DNA of 33,975 nucleotides from Fusobacterium mortiferum (GTDB lineage Bacteria; Fusobacteriota; Fusobacteriia; Fusobacteriales; Fusobacteriaceae): NCBI RefSeq assembly GCF_016900045.1, contig NZ_JACSNP010000019.1, positions 1 to 33,975 of the forward strand, read 5' to 3'. Shown piece by piece: positions 1 to 8,364 of this stretch (position 1 is its first letter; each line of letters starts with the position of its first letter). The notes under the pieces were generated by a model. It saw only the letters and a program-made list of their open reading frames with translations, ran no database searches and was not told where the DNA came from. The position numbers and the translations under genes were made by a program.

Positions 1-99
1 TACTGATTATTTATTACACCAATTTATTGTTGTGTTTGCATTTATTGTCTTTCTCTATTCTGTTGCTAATGTCCTTATTTATTCGTTTGTGCCGCTCTC

Positions 100-143
100 T
101 CGCGGACAAGAATTATAATATCATAAATAATATTTTTCGTCAA
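100..143 (-). promoter_or_regulatory. Strong leftward promoter at window edge, possibly for a stable RNA
   Basis: Reading the minus strand, TTGACG (143-138), a 17-bp spacer and TATTAT (120-115) form a near-consensus sigma-70 promoter. A long A/T tract upstream (about 144-185) resembles an UP element. The predicted start is near 108, and the first transcribed bases form a GC-rich hairpin (CCGC-gagaga-GCGG, roughly 89-103), unlike the AT-rich surroundings. No start codon with a good ribosome binding site follows in the remaining 100 bases. The strength and GC-rich start suggest an rRNA or other stable RNA operon beyond the left edge, but this is inference. Confidence 0.45.
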
Positions 144-182
144 CACTTTTTTTATTTTTTTTTATAATTTTTTATTTACTTT

Positions 183-228
183 GAAAAAAAGCATGGAGAA
201 AGCCTTTATTTTACAGACTTTCTCCACT
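183..228 (-). terminator. Intrinsic terminator after nifU
   Basis: On the minus strand GGAGAAAG (225-218) pairs with CTTTCTCC (202-195); one extra flanking A-T pair makes a 9-bp stem. It is followed by a run of seven T (190-184). It lies 14 bases beyond the nifU stop and ends the nifS-nifU transcript. Confidence 0.85.
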
Positions 229-241
229 ATTAACATTTTTA

Positions 242-619
242 TTATTTTCCTTCTTTTTTAGATAAATAATCATTTATTGCTATTTGTATTGCTTCTTCAG
301 CTAATACAGAACAGTGCATTTTTACTGGAGGTAATCCACCTAACTCTTCAACAACTTTCTTATTTGTTAATTTTAATGCTTCCTCTATTGTTTTTCCTTT
401 TACTAAATCTGTTGAAACTGATGAACTAGCTATAGCTGAAGCACACCCAAATGTTCTAAATTTAACATCTGTTATAATATCATTTTCAACTTTTATAAAT
501 ATTTCCATTATATCTCCACATGAAGGATTTCCAACTTTTCCATATCCTGATGGATTTTCAATAACTCCTACATTATGTGGATTCATAAAGTGATCCATTA
601 CTTTTTCTGTATATTGCAT
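242..619 (-). CDS. nifU: NifU/IscU-type iron-sulfur cluster scaffold protein
   Basis: A 125-residue scaffold on which Fe-S clusters are assembled from sulfur delivered by the cysteine desulfurase encoded just upstream. The three conserved cluster-ligand cysteines are visible: PSCGD (about residue 34), FGCASA (about 59) and MHCSVLAEEA (about 103). The length matches the single-domain IscU/NifU-N family, and the C-terminal Nfu domain of full-length NifU is absent. A ribosome binding site (AAGGAG) lies before the ATG at 619. The gap from nifS is 27 bases, so the two genes form an operon. It could equally be called iscU; no hscA, hscB or ferredoxin gene accompanies it. Confidence 0.95.
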   Translation of the reverse strand: MQYTEKVMDHFMNPHNVGVIENPSGYGKVGNPSCGDIMEIFIKVENDIITDVKFRTFGCASAIASSSVSTDLVKGKTIEEALKLTNKKVVEELGGLPPVKMHCSVLAEEAIQIAINDYLSKKEGK

Positions 620-649
620 TTTAATTCTCCTTAAACTCTTTAATTTTAC

Positions 650-1822
650 TTATTTTTTCTCTTGGTATGCATTCCATAGTGGAGATATCATTCTTAATTT
701 AGCTATTACCTCCACAACAGATTCTATTACATAGTCAATCTCTTCTTTAGTGTTATATTTTCCAATACCAAATCTAATTGTTCCATGTGCAAACTCTGGC
801 TCTATCCCCATAGCTAATAACACATGTGAAGCTTGTAACTCATCAGATGAGCAAGCTGATCCTGAACTCACTGCAATTCCTTTATAACTTAAACTTAATA
901 GAATCGATTCTCCCTCTAAATATTTAAAAGTTATGCTTGAAGTTCCCGGTAATCTTTTTACAGATTTTGCATTTATAACTATTTCTGGTACTCTTTTCTC
1001 TATTTCAGATTCGAAGTAATCTCTTAACTCCTCTTCTCTTTTCCATTCTTCATCCATATCTCTATAAGCGATCTCTAAAGCTTTTGCCATTCCTACTATC
1101 CCTGGAATATTTGAAGTTCCTGGTCTTCTTTTCTTCTCTTGTCCACCACCAGTTAAAACTTTACCAAATCTTACTCCATTTCTCCAGTAAAGTCCTGCAA
1201 CACCTTTTGGTCCATAGAACTTATGTCCAGAGAATGATAGTAAGTCAATTCCCATCTCCTTTGGCTTTATATCCATTTTTCCCATAGTTTGAACAGCGTC
1301 TACATGGAATATAATTCTATTTTCTTTAGCTATTTTCCCAATCTCTTCTATTGGTTCAAATGACCCAACTTCATTATTGGCATGCATTACAGTTATTAAT
1401 ATTGTTTCATCTGTAATAGCATTTTTTAGAGCTTCAACATCTAAAACTCCATTGTGGTCAACAGGAATTGTAGTAATTGTATACCCATCTTCCGCTAAAT
1501 CTTTTAAAGTGTTTTTTACAGCTGGATGCTCTATTGGACTTGTAATTATATGTTTTCCTCTATTTTTATAAGCTCTTGCAATACCTCTTATAGCTAAGTT
1601 ATCTGATTCACTCCCAGAAGCAGTAAAAATTATCTCATCTGGTTGAGCTCCTAAGAATTTAGCAATGCTCTCTCTTGATTCTGTTAATGCCTTGTTTGTT
1701 TCTCTACCAAAAAGATGTAAGCTTGATGAATTCCCATAAAATTCTGTTAAATATGGTATCATTGCCTCTAATACTTCACTGTCCATTTTAGTAGTTGCAT
1801 TATTGTCTAGATAAACTTTCAT
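650..1822 (-). CDS. nifS: Cysteine desulfurase (NifS/IscS family)
   Basis: PLP enzyme converting L-cysteine to alanine and passing the persulfide sulfur to NifU. At 390 residues it has the class I signature: N-terminal YLDNNATT, the PLP-lysine motif SFSGHKFYGPKG (about residues 198-209) and the persulfide loop SSGSACSS with the active cysteine near residue 323. HVDAVQ (about 174) provides the aspartate for the PLP ring nitrogen. The ATG at 1822 has GGGAG in front. It has its own consensus promoter inside the end of nth and shares a terminator with nifU. Confidence 0.97.
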   Translation of the reverse strand: MKVYLDNNATTKMDSEVLEAMIPYLTEFYGNSSSLHLFGRETNKALTESRESIAKFLGAQPDEIIFTASGSESDNLAIRGIARAYKNRGKHIITSPIEHPAVKNTLKDLAEDGYTITTIPVDHNGVLDVEALKNAITDETILITVMHANNEVGSFEPIEEIGKIAKENRIIFHVDAVQTMGKMDIKPKEMGIDLLSFSGHKFYGPKGVAGLYWRNGVRFGKVLTGGGQEKKRRPGTSNIPGIVGMAKALEIAYRDMDEEWKREEELRDYFESEIEKRVPEIVINAKSVKRLPGTSSITFKYLEGESILLSLSYKGIAVSSGSACSSDELQASHVLLAMGIEPEFAHGTIRFGIGKYNTKEEIDYVIESVVEVIAKLRMISPLWNAYQEKK

Positions 1823-1856
1823 AATTTACCCTCTCCCTATAAAATGACATTTCCTT

Positions 1857-1892
1857 AGTTATATTTATACCATTCTTTAGTAAAAATGTCAA
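1857..1892 (-). promoter_or_regulatory. nifS-nifU promoter overlapping the nth stop codon
   Basis: Minus-strand TTGACA (1892-1887), a 17-bp spacer and TATAAA (1869-1864). The TGA inside the -35 box is the stop codon of nth. A perfect 8-bp inverted repeat (TGACATTT at 1891-1884, AAATGTCA at 1852-1845) brackets the -10 and the start site and could be an operator. Confidence 0.85.
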
Positions 1893-2536
1893 GAATTAAT
1901 TAATTTCTTTTTTCCATATGCACAGTATTGATTTATCTCACATTCTTGACATTTAGGTCTTCTTGCTATGCATTTATCTCTACCTTGCAAAATTAAATAA
2001 TGAGAAAAATCTATCCAACTGTCCTTTGGAACTATCTTCATTAAATCCTGTTCTATTTTTATAGGATCTTCATTTTTAGTTAATCCTATTAAGTTACTTA
2101 ATCTCTTAACATGAGTATCAACTGTTATTCCATCAGCTAACCCCCATATCTCACCTCTTACAACATTTGCAGTCTTTCTTCCTACCCCTGCCAATTTAAC
2201 TAACTTTTCCATCTCTTGAGGAATCTCTCCTCCATACTCTTCTAGAAGTTGTTGACTACACAATTTTATATTTTTTGCTTTATTTCTATAAAATCCTGTA
2301 CTTTTTATCATCTCTTCGATCTCTTCTACTGGTAAAGCAGCAAATTGTTCTGGAGTATTAACTTTTTTATACATCTCACTTGTTACAATATTAACTCTAA
2401 CGTCTGTACATTGAGCTGAAAGAATTACTGCTACTAATAATTCAAATGGTGTATTATATTTCAAAGCACACTCTGGCTTTCCAAATTTTCTATTCAGTTC
2501 CTCTATTATATTCTTAACTTTCTCTTTTTTAGTCAT
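1889..2536 (-). CDS. nth: Endonuclease III (DNA glycosylase/AP lyase)
   Basis: Base-excision repair enzyme that removes oxidised pyrimidines and cleaves the abasic site. The 215 residues contain the helix-hairpin-helix VKLAGVGRKTANVV with the catalytic lysine (near residue 120), the catalytic aspartate in VDTHVKRLSN (about 139) and a C-terminal [4Fe-4S] cysteine set (C-x6-C-x2-C-x5-C, from CIARRPKC on). The ATG overlaps the end of the preceding GNAT gene by 8 bases, so the two are translationally coupled. Immediately downstream lies the Fe-S assembly pair, which fits a cluster-containing enzyme, although nifS has its own promoter. Confidence 0.97.
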   Translation of the reverse strand: MTKKEKVKNIIEELNRKFGKPECALKYNTPFELLVAVILSAQCTDVRVNIVTSEMYKKVNTPEQFAALPVEEIEEMIKSTGFYRNKAKNIKLCSQQLLEEYGGEIPQEMEKLVKLAGVGRKTANVVRGEIWGLADGITVDTHVKRLSNLIGLTKNEDPIKIEQDLMKIVPKDSWIDFSHYLILQGRDKCIARRPKCQECEINQYCAYGKKKLINS

Positions 2537-3023
2537 CTTTTTCCTCGTGAGTTATCTCTTTTTCAAATAAAAGGTGTTCAGTTCCTATATATTCCTTTAC
2601 TCCTTTAAAAATAAAATTATTTTTTACAAATACCTTTTTAGATATTTCATTCTCTTCAAGAATATATACACAAACTTTTTTTACTTGAGGTCTTTCAAAT
2701 TTTAACTCCTCTATACTATTGGAAACAACAGCTTCTGAATATCCTTTTCCTCTTATCTTATCCACTAGATAAATACTCATTACTGCCTTTGTTTTAGTAA
2801 CAAGTTCAAACTTAACTGTTCCTAAAAAATCTCGACCTAAACTTTCAATAGTATAGAAGAGATAAGTGGGAGAGTTTATCACAAAAGAATACCATCTTCT
2901 GTGAGCTTCCCACTGTTCCGCCTCTTTATCAGGAAAATATTTTTTTACATAATCTAGATGGATATATTTATAAATTCTTGAAATATCTTTCTCTTCCATC
3001 TTTCTTAATATTATGTCTGTCAA
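2529..3023 (-). CDS. GNAT-family N-acetyltransferase
   Basis: A small acetyl-CoA-dependent acetyltransferase of unknown substrate. The GNAT fold is suggested by the N-terminal LRKMEEKDISRIYKY segment, the acetyl-CoA loop region IRGKGYSEAVVSNS (around residue 110) and the later VYILEENEISKKVFVKNNF, typical of motif B. I prefer the TTG start at 3023 (164 residues) because AAAAGGTGA (3037-3029) is 5 bases upstream. A GTG at 3032 would sit inside that ribosome binding site. It lies 17 bases after tyrS and overlaps nth, so it is co-transcribed with both. The similarity is to RimJ/RimL-like transferases in general; the target cannot be read from sequence. Confidence 0.85.
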   Translation of the reverse strand: MTDIILRKMEEKDISRIYKYIHLDYVKKYFPDKEAEQWEAHRRWYSFVINSPTYLFYTIESLGRDFLGTVKFELVTKTKAVMSIYLVDKIRGKGYSEAVVSNSIEELKFERPQVKKVCVYILEENEISKKVFVKNNFIFKGVKEYIGTEHLLFEKEITHEEKDD

Positions 3024-3039
3024 AAAAATCACCTTTTAA

Positions 3040-4263
3040 TTATTTTAAAACTACTCTGTATATTTTCTTCTTACCTATTCTTACTACAAACTCCCCATCT
3101 TTAAATAACTCTTCTGTAATCTTCATTGCAAAATCTGTAACTTTATTATCAGCGGCTGTTAAACCATTTTGTGTTACAAGTTTTCTTCCCTCACCCTTAG
3201 ATTTAATAAGTTTATGTTCAACTAATAAATCTAAAAGCTCCATTCCTAATTTATCCTTTGAAAAATCTATTGATGGAACATTACTCATATCTCCACCACC
3301 AAAAGCTCCCTCTGCTCCTTGTTGAGCTTTTAAAGCTTCCTCTTCTCCATGTATTAACTTTGTAACTTCATAAGCTAATATTTTCTTAGCTTGGTTAATT
3401 TCTGCTCCTTCAAGAGCTCCTAATCTTCTTACTTCATCCATTGGTAAGAAAGTTAATAGAGCTAGACATTTCTCTACATCAGCATCTGCAACATTTCTCC
3501 AATATTGGTAAAACTCATATGGAGTTGTTTTAGTTGAATCTAACCATAGTGCTCCTTTAGCAGTTTTTCCCATTTTCTTACCTTCGCTATTAGTAAGAAG
3601 TGTACATGTCATTGCAAAAGCTTGTTTTTGCTCTTTCTTTCTTATTAATTCTACCCCTGCTATCATATTTGACCATTGGTCATCTCCACCTAATTGCATA
3701 GTACATCCATGTTTTTTATTTAAAACTAGGAAATCATATCCTTGCATAAGCATATAGTTAAATTCTAAGAATGATAATCCTGATTCCATTCTTTGTTTGA
3801 AACACTCTGCTGCAAGCATTCTGTTAACTGAAAAATGTGCTCCTATATCTCTTATAAAATCTACATAATTTAGCCCTAATAACCAATCAGCGTTATTTTC
3901 TAATATAGCTTTTCCTTCACTGAAATCAATAAACTTTTCCATCTGTTTTTTAATACAAGATACATTGTGAGCTATTGTTTCTTTTGTCATCATCTGTCTC
4001 ATATCTGTTCTTCCACTAGGATCTCCTATCATAGCAGTTCCTCCACCAACTAAGGCGATTGGTCTATGTCCAAATTTTTGCATATGAGACATAAACATCA
4101 TTGCTATAAAGTGCCCTACATGTAAACTATCTGCTGTTGGATCAAATCCAATATAAAAAGTTACTTTTTCTTTCCCTAACGCTTCTCTTATCTCTGCTTC
4201 ATGTGTGAATTGTTTTATATATCCACGCTCTAATAATACATCTACTACATTTCTGTTTTCCAT
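3040..4263 (-). CDS. tyrS: Tyrosyl-tRNA synthetase
   Basis: Class I synthetase charging tRNA-Tyr. The 407 residues have the HIGH-type motif HVGHF (about residue 48) in [13 protein letters not shown], the substrate segment YDFLVL with [11 protein letters not shown], and the KMSKS-type loop as KMGKT (about 230). A C-terminal S4 RNA-binding domain runs from about residue 340 ([18 protein letters not shown]). The ATG at 4263 is preceded by AAAGGAAG. No T-box leader precedes it, unlike many Firmicutes tyrS genes. It follows the NSS transporter and its small subunit, which have a leader peptide rich in Tyr and Trp codons, so it may partly share that control. Confidence 0.97.
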   Translation of the reverse strand: MENRNVVDVLLERGYIKQFTHEAEIREALGKEKVTFYIGFDPTADSLHVGHFIAMMFMSHMQKFGHRPIALVGGGTAMIGDPSGRTDMRQMMTKETIAHNVSCIKKQMEKFIDFSEGKAILENNADWLLGLNYVDFIRDIGAHFSVNRMLAAECFKQRMESGLSFLEFNYMLMQGYDFLVLNKKHGCTMQLGGDDQWSNMIAGVELIRKKEQKQAFAMTCTLLTNSEGKKMGKTAKGALWLDSTKTTPYEFYQYWRNVADADVEKCLALLTFLPMDEVRRLGALEGAEINQAKKILAYEVTKLIHGEEEALKAQQGAEGAFGGGDMSNVPSIDFSKDKLGMELLDLLVEHKLIKSKGEGRKLVTQNGLTAADNKVTDFAMKITEELFKDGEFVVRIGKKKIYRVVLK

Positions 4264-4298
4264 TTTATCTTCCTTTCTATTAATAAATATTTTCTAAT

Positions 4299-4333
4299 AT
4301 TTTAACACAAATACTACTGTTTTTAAAGTATTT
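4299..4333 (-). promoter_or_regulatory. Weak hairpin and candidate tyrS promoter
   Basis: Between the small subunit gene and tyrS, minus-strand AAATACT (4333-4327) can pair with AGTATTT (4315-4309), with only a poor T-tract after it. TTTAAA (4327-4322), 17 bases and TAAAAT (4304-4299) could form a promoter for tyrS. Both signals are weak, so read-through from the transporter is plausible. Confidence 0.3.
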
Positions 4334-4444
4334 TTACTCTTCTCCTACCTTTTCTTTTTTCAATGTTATACTGATAGAAAGTAATAATCCTCCCCAAACT
4401 ACTGTACAACCAAATACCATCATTATAACTGCACCTGTATTCAT
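4334..4444 (-). CDS. MetS-like small subunit of NSS transporter (36 residues)
   Basis: A short ORF reading MNTGAVIMMVFGCTVVWGG, then LLLSISITLKKEKVGEE: one hydrophobic membrane helix with a short charged C-terminal tail. A strong ribosome binding site (GGAGG, 6 bases before the ATG at 4444) supports it, and it starts 22 bases after the NSS transporter stop. One-helix proteins of this kind are known partners of NSS transporters (MetS of the MetP-MetS methionine/alanine importer), and the GxxxxWGG pattern in the helix fits that family as I know it. Its role here, stabilising or enabling the transporter, is inferred from position and size. Confidence 0.8.
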   Translation of the reverse strand: MNTGAVIMMVFGCTVVWGGLLLSISITLKKEKVGEE

Positions 4445-4466
4445 ATAACCTCCAAATATTTCTTAT

Positions 4467-5948
4467 CTATTTTTCCCACTCTTTTTTGTAAAATATTGTT
4501 GCAAAGATAGCCATTACTATAATAGTTCCCCATCCAAAAACTAAATTTCCTACTGTCATCTCTCTTATTCCCTTTATTAAATTAGTGATAACAGTTATAC
4601 CTAATAAGGTTGGAGTTACATATTTTAATAAAATATCAAACCATCTACCTATCTCAAAATCTGAGTATTCATTAGCCTCCATTCTAATCTTTTCAATTCC
4701 ATAATATCTACATACCAAAACAGTTTCTACAAGTCCTAAAGTAGCTATTATATAGTTTCCAACATGTGAGTCTACTATATCAAGAATATAGTTAAAACCT
4801 GCATAAGTTGAGAAGGCTGCACTTCCAACTAATCCTATAAAAGAGATTATTCCAACTAGTTTCTCTCTTGAAATTTTAAATTTGTCTAAAGCTCCTGTTG
4901 CAAAAGCTTCTAACATAGATATACTTGATGATAATCCAGCTATAAAAAGACAGAAGAAAAATAGAAATCCTATCATCCCTTGTAAGAAAGTATTTGTTGT
5001 TATAGCTGATATAGCTATTGGAAAAGCTATAAACGCTATTCCAGCTCCACTTCCAAAGGAATTAAAATCAACTCCTATGCTATTTACTAAATATCCTAAA
5101 GTTGAAAAAACAGTTATCCCTGAAATAATATCAAATGAAGCATTTGCTAATACTGTTATAAAAGAACTATTTACTATATCCCATTTCTTAGGAATATAAG
5201 AACCATAAGCTATCATAACCCCTACAGCTAAAGTTGTTGAGAAAAATACCTGTGCATAAGCAGCTACCCATATACTTGGATTTAATATAGCTTCAAAGTT
5301 AGGAGTAAATAGTGCATTAAGACCGATTACCGCTCCCTTCAATCTCAAAGAATTTACCATGAATACAATCATCAAAATCATTAATAGGGGAGTAAATATT
5401 TTTGAACATCTCTCTATTCCGCCAGAGATACCTTTTTTTACAATTATCCAGTTTCCTAACCAAACTACCAATATAAAAATTAACATATATTTACTTATTC
5501 CCGCCTTAAAATCAAATGGTCCACTGGCACTTCCAGCTATCATTCCCATTAATTTTCCTGGATCTGCCATCCAATTCACAATTCCAAAAGCATGTCCTAA
5601 AGACCATACCATAAATACAACTGCTACAGATATTATTGTACAATAGAACATCATTACAACCATTGGTATCATAACTTGTAACCAACCAAACCATTCAAAA
5701 TTCTTTCCCAGCATTCTAAAAGCTTTAGTTGAACCACCTCTAACTTTTTTCCCAAGCTGATACTCTAATATCATAAGTGGTACTCCACAAGTAAAAAGAG
5801 CTACTATATATGGTAAAAAGAAAGCTCCTCCACCATTTTTATAAGCTTGAAATGGAAATCTCCATAGATTTCCTAAACCTATTGCTGCTCCTACAGCTGC
5901 ATAGATAAACCCTTTTCTACTCTTCCACAACTCTCTTGTCTCTTCCAT
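4467..5948 (-). CDS. Neurotransmitter:sodium symporter (NSS) family amino acid transporter
   Basis: An inner-membrane sodium-coupled transporter of 493 residues with about 11-12 hydrophobic segments. The N-terminal signature AVGAAIGLGNLWRFPF with the unwound TM1 sodium/substrate site and the following NGGGAFFLPY are classic for LeuT/TnaT-like NSS proteins. The GLSSSISMLEA segment (about residue 340) matches the TM8 sodium site. Its substrate is not readable from the protein alone. The leader peptide upstream, rich in Trp and Tyr codons, and tyrS downstream point to an aromatic amino acid. The MetS-like subunit is also found with methionine/alanine importers, so those remain alternatives. Start ATG at 5948 with GGGAGAGG upstream; an intrinsic terminator lies just 23 bases before the start. 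Confidence 0.93.
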   Translation of the reverse strand: MEETRELWKSRKGFIYAAVGAAIGLGNLWRFPFQAYKNGGGAFFLPYIVALFTCGVPLMILEYQLGKKVRGGSTKAFRMLGKNFEWFGWLQVMIPMVVMMFYCTIISVAVVFMVWSLGHAFGIVNWMADPGKLMGMIAGSASGPFDFKAGISKYMLIFILVVWLGNWIIVKKGISGGIERCSKIFTPLLMILMIVFMVNSLRLKGAVIGLNALFTPNFEAILNPSIWVAAYAQVFFSTTLAVGVMIAYGSYIPKKWDIVNSSFITVLANASFDIISGITVFSTLGYLVNSIGVDFNSFGSGAGIAFIAFPIAISAITTNTFLQGMIGFLFFFCLFIAGLSSSISMLEAFATGALDKFKISREKLVGIISFIGLVGSAAFSTYAGFNYILDIVDSHVGNYIIATLGLVETVLVCRYYGIEKIRMEANEYSDFEIGRWFDILLKYVTPTLLGITVITNLIKGIREMTVGNLVFGWGTIIVMAIFATIFYKKEWEK

Positions 5949-5970
5949 ATTATCCTCTCCCTTTCGAAAA

Positions 5971-5999
5971 ATAAAAAAAGCAGTCTGTTAGACTGCTTT
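5971..5999 (-). terminator. Attenuator terminator ahead of the NSS gene
   Basis: Minus-strand AAAGCAGTCT (5999-5990) pairs with AGACTGCTTT (5986-5977) around a 3-base loop, followed by seven T (5979-5973) and further T after one A. It lies between the leader peptide and the transporter start, with no coding gene ending here, so it is a conditional terminator in the 5' untranslated region. Confidence 0.9.
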
Positions 6000-6025
6000 A
6001 AAATACAAATTATCTGATTCCAATT

Positions 6026-6082
6026 ATCCCTATCTAAGAAATAATAGAACCACTTATTTTCTGAAGTTACATAGATAGAGAT
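6026..6082 (-). promoter_or_regulatory. Competing hairpins in the attenuator leader
   Basis: Two alternative pairings are visible on the minus strand. TACATAGA (6147-6140, codons 9-11 of the leader peptide) pairs perfectly with TCTATGTA (6075-6068, last codons and stop). The overlapping ATCTCTATCTA (6082-6072) pairs over 11 bp, with one G-U, with TAGATAGGGAT (6036-6026). They cannot form together. The 3' arm also contains TTAGAT, which could pair with GTCTAA in the terminator. This is the layout of a ribosome-position switch, inferred and not folded computationally. Confidence 0.6.
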
Positions 6083-6171
6083 ATGTTATCAATAGACAAA
6101 AGCCAATATCTAACATTTTTTAATTTATTATCTAAATTTTCTATGTAGCTCCACCAATATTGTACTCTCAT
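6067..6171 (-). CDS. Leader peptide rich in Tyr and Trp codons (34 residues)
   Basis: A 34-codon ORF, MRVQYWWSYIENLDNK at the start and NVRYWLLSIDNISLSM at the end, with an excellent ribosome binding site (AGGAGG, 7-8 bases before the ATG at 6171). It starts about 26 bases after the predicted transcription start. Three Trp (6, 7, 23) and three Tyr (5, 9, 22) in 34 residues, clustered as Y-W-W-S-Y and Y-W, are far above normal use. Its position between a strong promoter and an intrinsic terminator ahead of an amino acid transporter fits an attenuation leader peptide comparable in principle to TrpL or TnaC. I recognise no named family. Confidence 0.8.
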   Translation of the reverse strand: MRVQYWWSYIENLDNKLKNVRYWLLSIDNISLSM

Positions 6172-6196
6172 ATTGATAACCTCCTTTTCTTATATT

Positions 6197-6232
6197 TAGA
6201 ATAAGTATATTACAATTTTGTATAGTTGTCAA
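6197..6232 (-). promoter_or_regulatory. Promoter of the leader peptide-NSS operon
   Basis: Minus-strand TTGACA (6232-6227), 17 bases, TATACT (6209-6204); predicted start near 6197. The -35 and the spacer lie inside the last codons and stop of the HAD gene. Confidence 0.9.
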
Positions 6233-6872
6233 CAAGAAATTCTTTTACTCCTAATAAGCTCTCAAACTTTCTATAAGCTAATCTATCCTCTTCTTTAGTA
6301 AATTGTATAGTATCTTCTACTACAAAACATTTTATCCCCGCCCTATTAGCTGCTGTAGCCCCTAAAACAGAGTCCTCTATTACAAAAGCCTCTGATGGCT
6401 TCACACTAAATCTTTCACAAGCTTTTAAAAATATATCTGGAGCTGGTTTTCCATTCTCTACCTCATCACCAAAAACCAAATCATCAAAATAATCAAATAC
6501 TCCTGTATCTTTCAGTAATTTAGTAGCACTTTCTCTACTTGTAGATGTGGCTACAACACATTTTAAACCAATCTTTTTTATATATTTTAAAAGCTCCTCT
6601 ACCCCTTTTTTTAACTTTACTCCTCCTTCTTGCTTCATAATCTCTAGTTGTATCTCTTTTTTATCTTTTAGCACCTGTTTAGCTCTCTCTTCTCCAACTA
6701 ATCCCGATAGTATTCCTAGAGTTCTTACAGAGGTTCCTCCTTTTATCTCTCTTAATCTCTCCAGTGTCAATCCCAAATTATATTTTTTACTTACCTCAAA
6801 CCATGCTAAATTAGCAACCCTTTCACTATCTAGAATCACTCCATCCATATCAAATATTATAAGTTTTACCAT
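6210..6872 (-). CDS. HAD-superfamily phosphatase/phosphomutase-like hydrolase
   Basis: A 220-residue haloacid dehalogenase enzyme of the beta-phosphoglucomutase/phosphoglycolate phosphatase type. Motif I is IFDMDGVILDSE with the nucleophile and acid/base aspartates (about residues 8 and 10), motif II is VVATSTS (about 105), the lysine is in NGKPAPDIF (about 140), and motif IV is FVIEDSVLGATAANRAG (about 160). The cap domain between motifs I and II is the helical C1 type. The substrate is uncertain: sugar phosphate or phosphoglycolate. It has its own extended -10 promoter downstream of the eno terminator, and the next promoter begins within its last codons. Confidence 0.88.
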   Translation of the reverse strand: MVKLIIFDMDGVILDSERVANLAWFEVSKKYNLGLTLERLREIKGGTSVRTLGILSGLVGEERAKQVLKDKKEIQLEIMKQEGGVKLKKGVEELLKYIKKIGLKCVVATSTSRESATKLLKDTGVFDYFDDLVFGDEVENGKPAPDIFLKACERFSVKPSEAFVIEDSVLGATAANRAGIKCFVVEDTIQFTKEEDRLAYRKFESLLGVKEFLVDNYTKL

Positions 6873-6903
6873 TTTTCCTCACTCTCCACTTTTTATTTTA
6901 TTA

Positions 6904-6912
6904 ATTATACCA
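6904..6912 (-). promoter_or_regulatory. Extended -10 promoter of the HAD gene
   Basis: Minus-strand TGGTATAAT (6912-6904) is an extended -10 element 32 bases before the HAD start codon. The -35 position falls in the T-tract of the eno terminator and is poor. Confidence 0.55.
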
Positions 6913-6927
6913 TATTTTATCAAAATA

Positions 6928-6958
6928 GAAAAAGCCCTCTTAGATATTCTAAGAGGGC
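6928..6958 (-). terminator. Intrinsic terminator after eno
   Basis: GCCCTCTTAG and CTAAGAGGGC form a perfect 10-bp stem with a 5-base loop (6934-6958); on the minus strand it is followed by TTTTTC. It lies 22 bases beyond the enolase stop. Confidence 0.92.
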
Positions 6959-6980
6959 ATATTTTATATCTTATTCAAGA

Positions 6981-8288
<1,308 letters not shown>

Positions 8289-8328
8289 TTAAAAGACCTC
8301 CTGAGTTTTTTCATATAATTTGAAATTA

Positions 8329-8364
8329 TAAAAATATTATATCATATTTTTTTAATTTTGACTA
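8329..8364 (-). promoter_or_regulatory. eno promoter overlapping the pyk stop
   Basis: Minus-strand TAGTCA (8364-8359), 17 bases, TATAAT (8341-8336). The TAG of the -35 is the pyk stop codon. The -10 is perfect; the -35 matches consensus at four of six. Confidence 0.6.

Noticed and set aside
5512-5694. Minus-strand 60-residue frame inside the NSS gene
   Set aside because: An out-of-frame shadow of the transporter with no ribosome binding site.
5949-6209. T-box riboswitch ahead of the NSS gene
   Set aside because: No T-box sequence (AGGGTGGTACCGCG-like) or specifier stem is visible; the leader ORF and terminator explain the region better.
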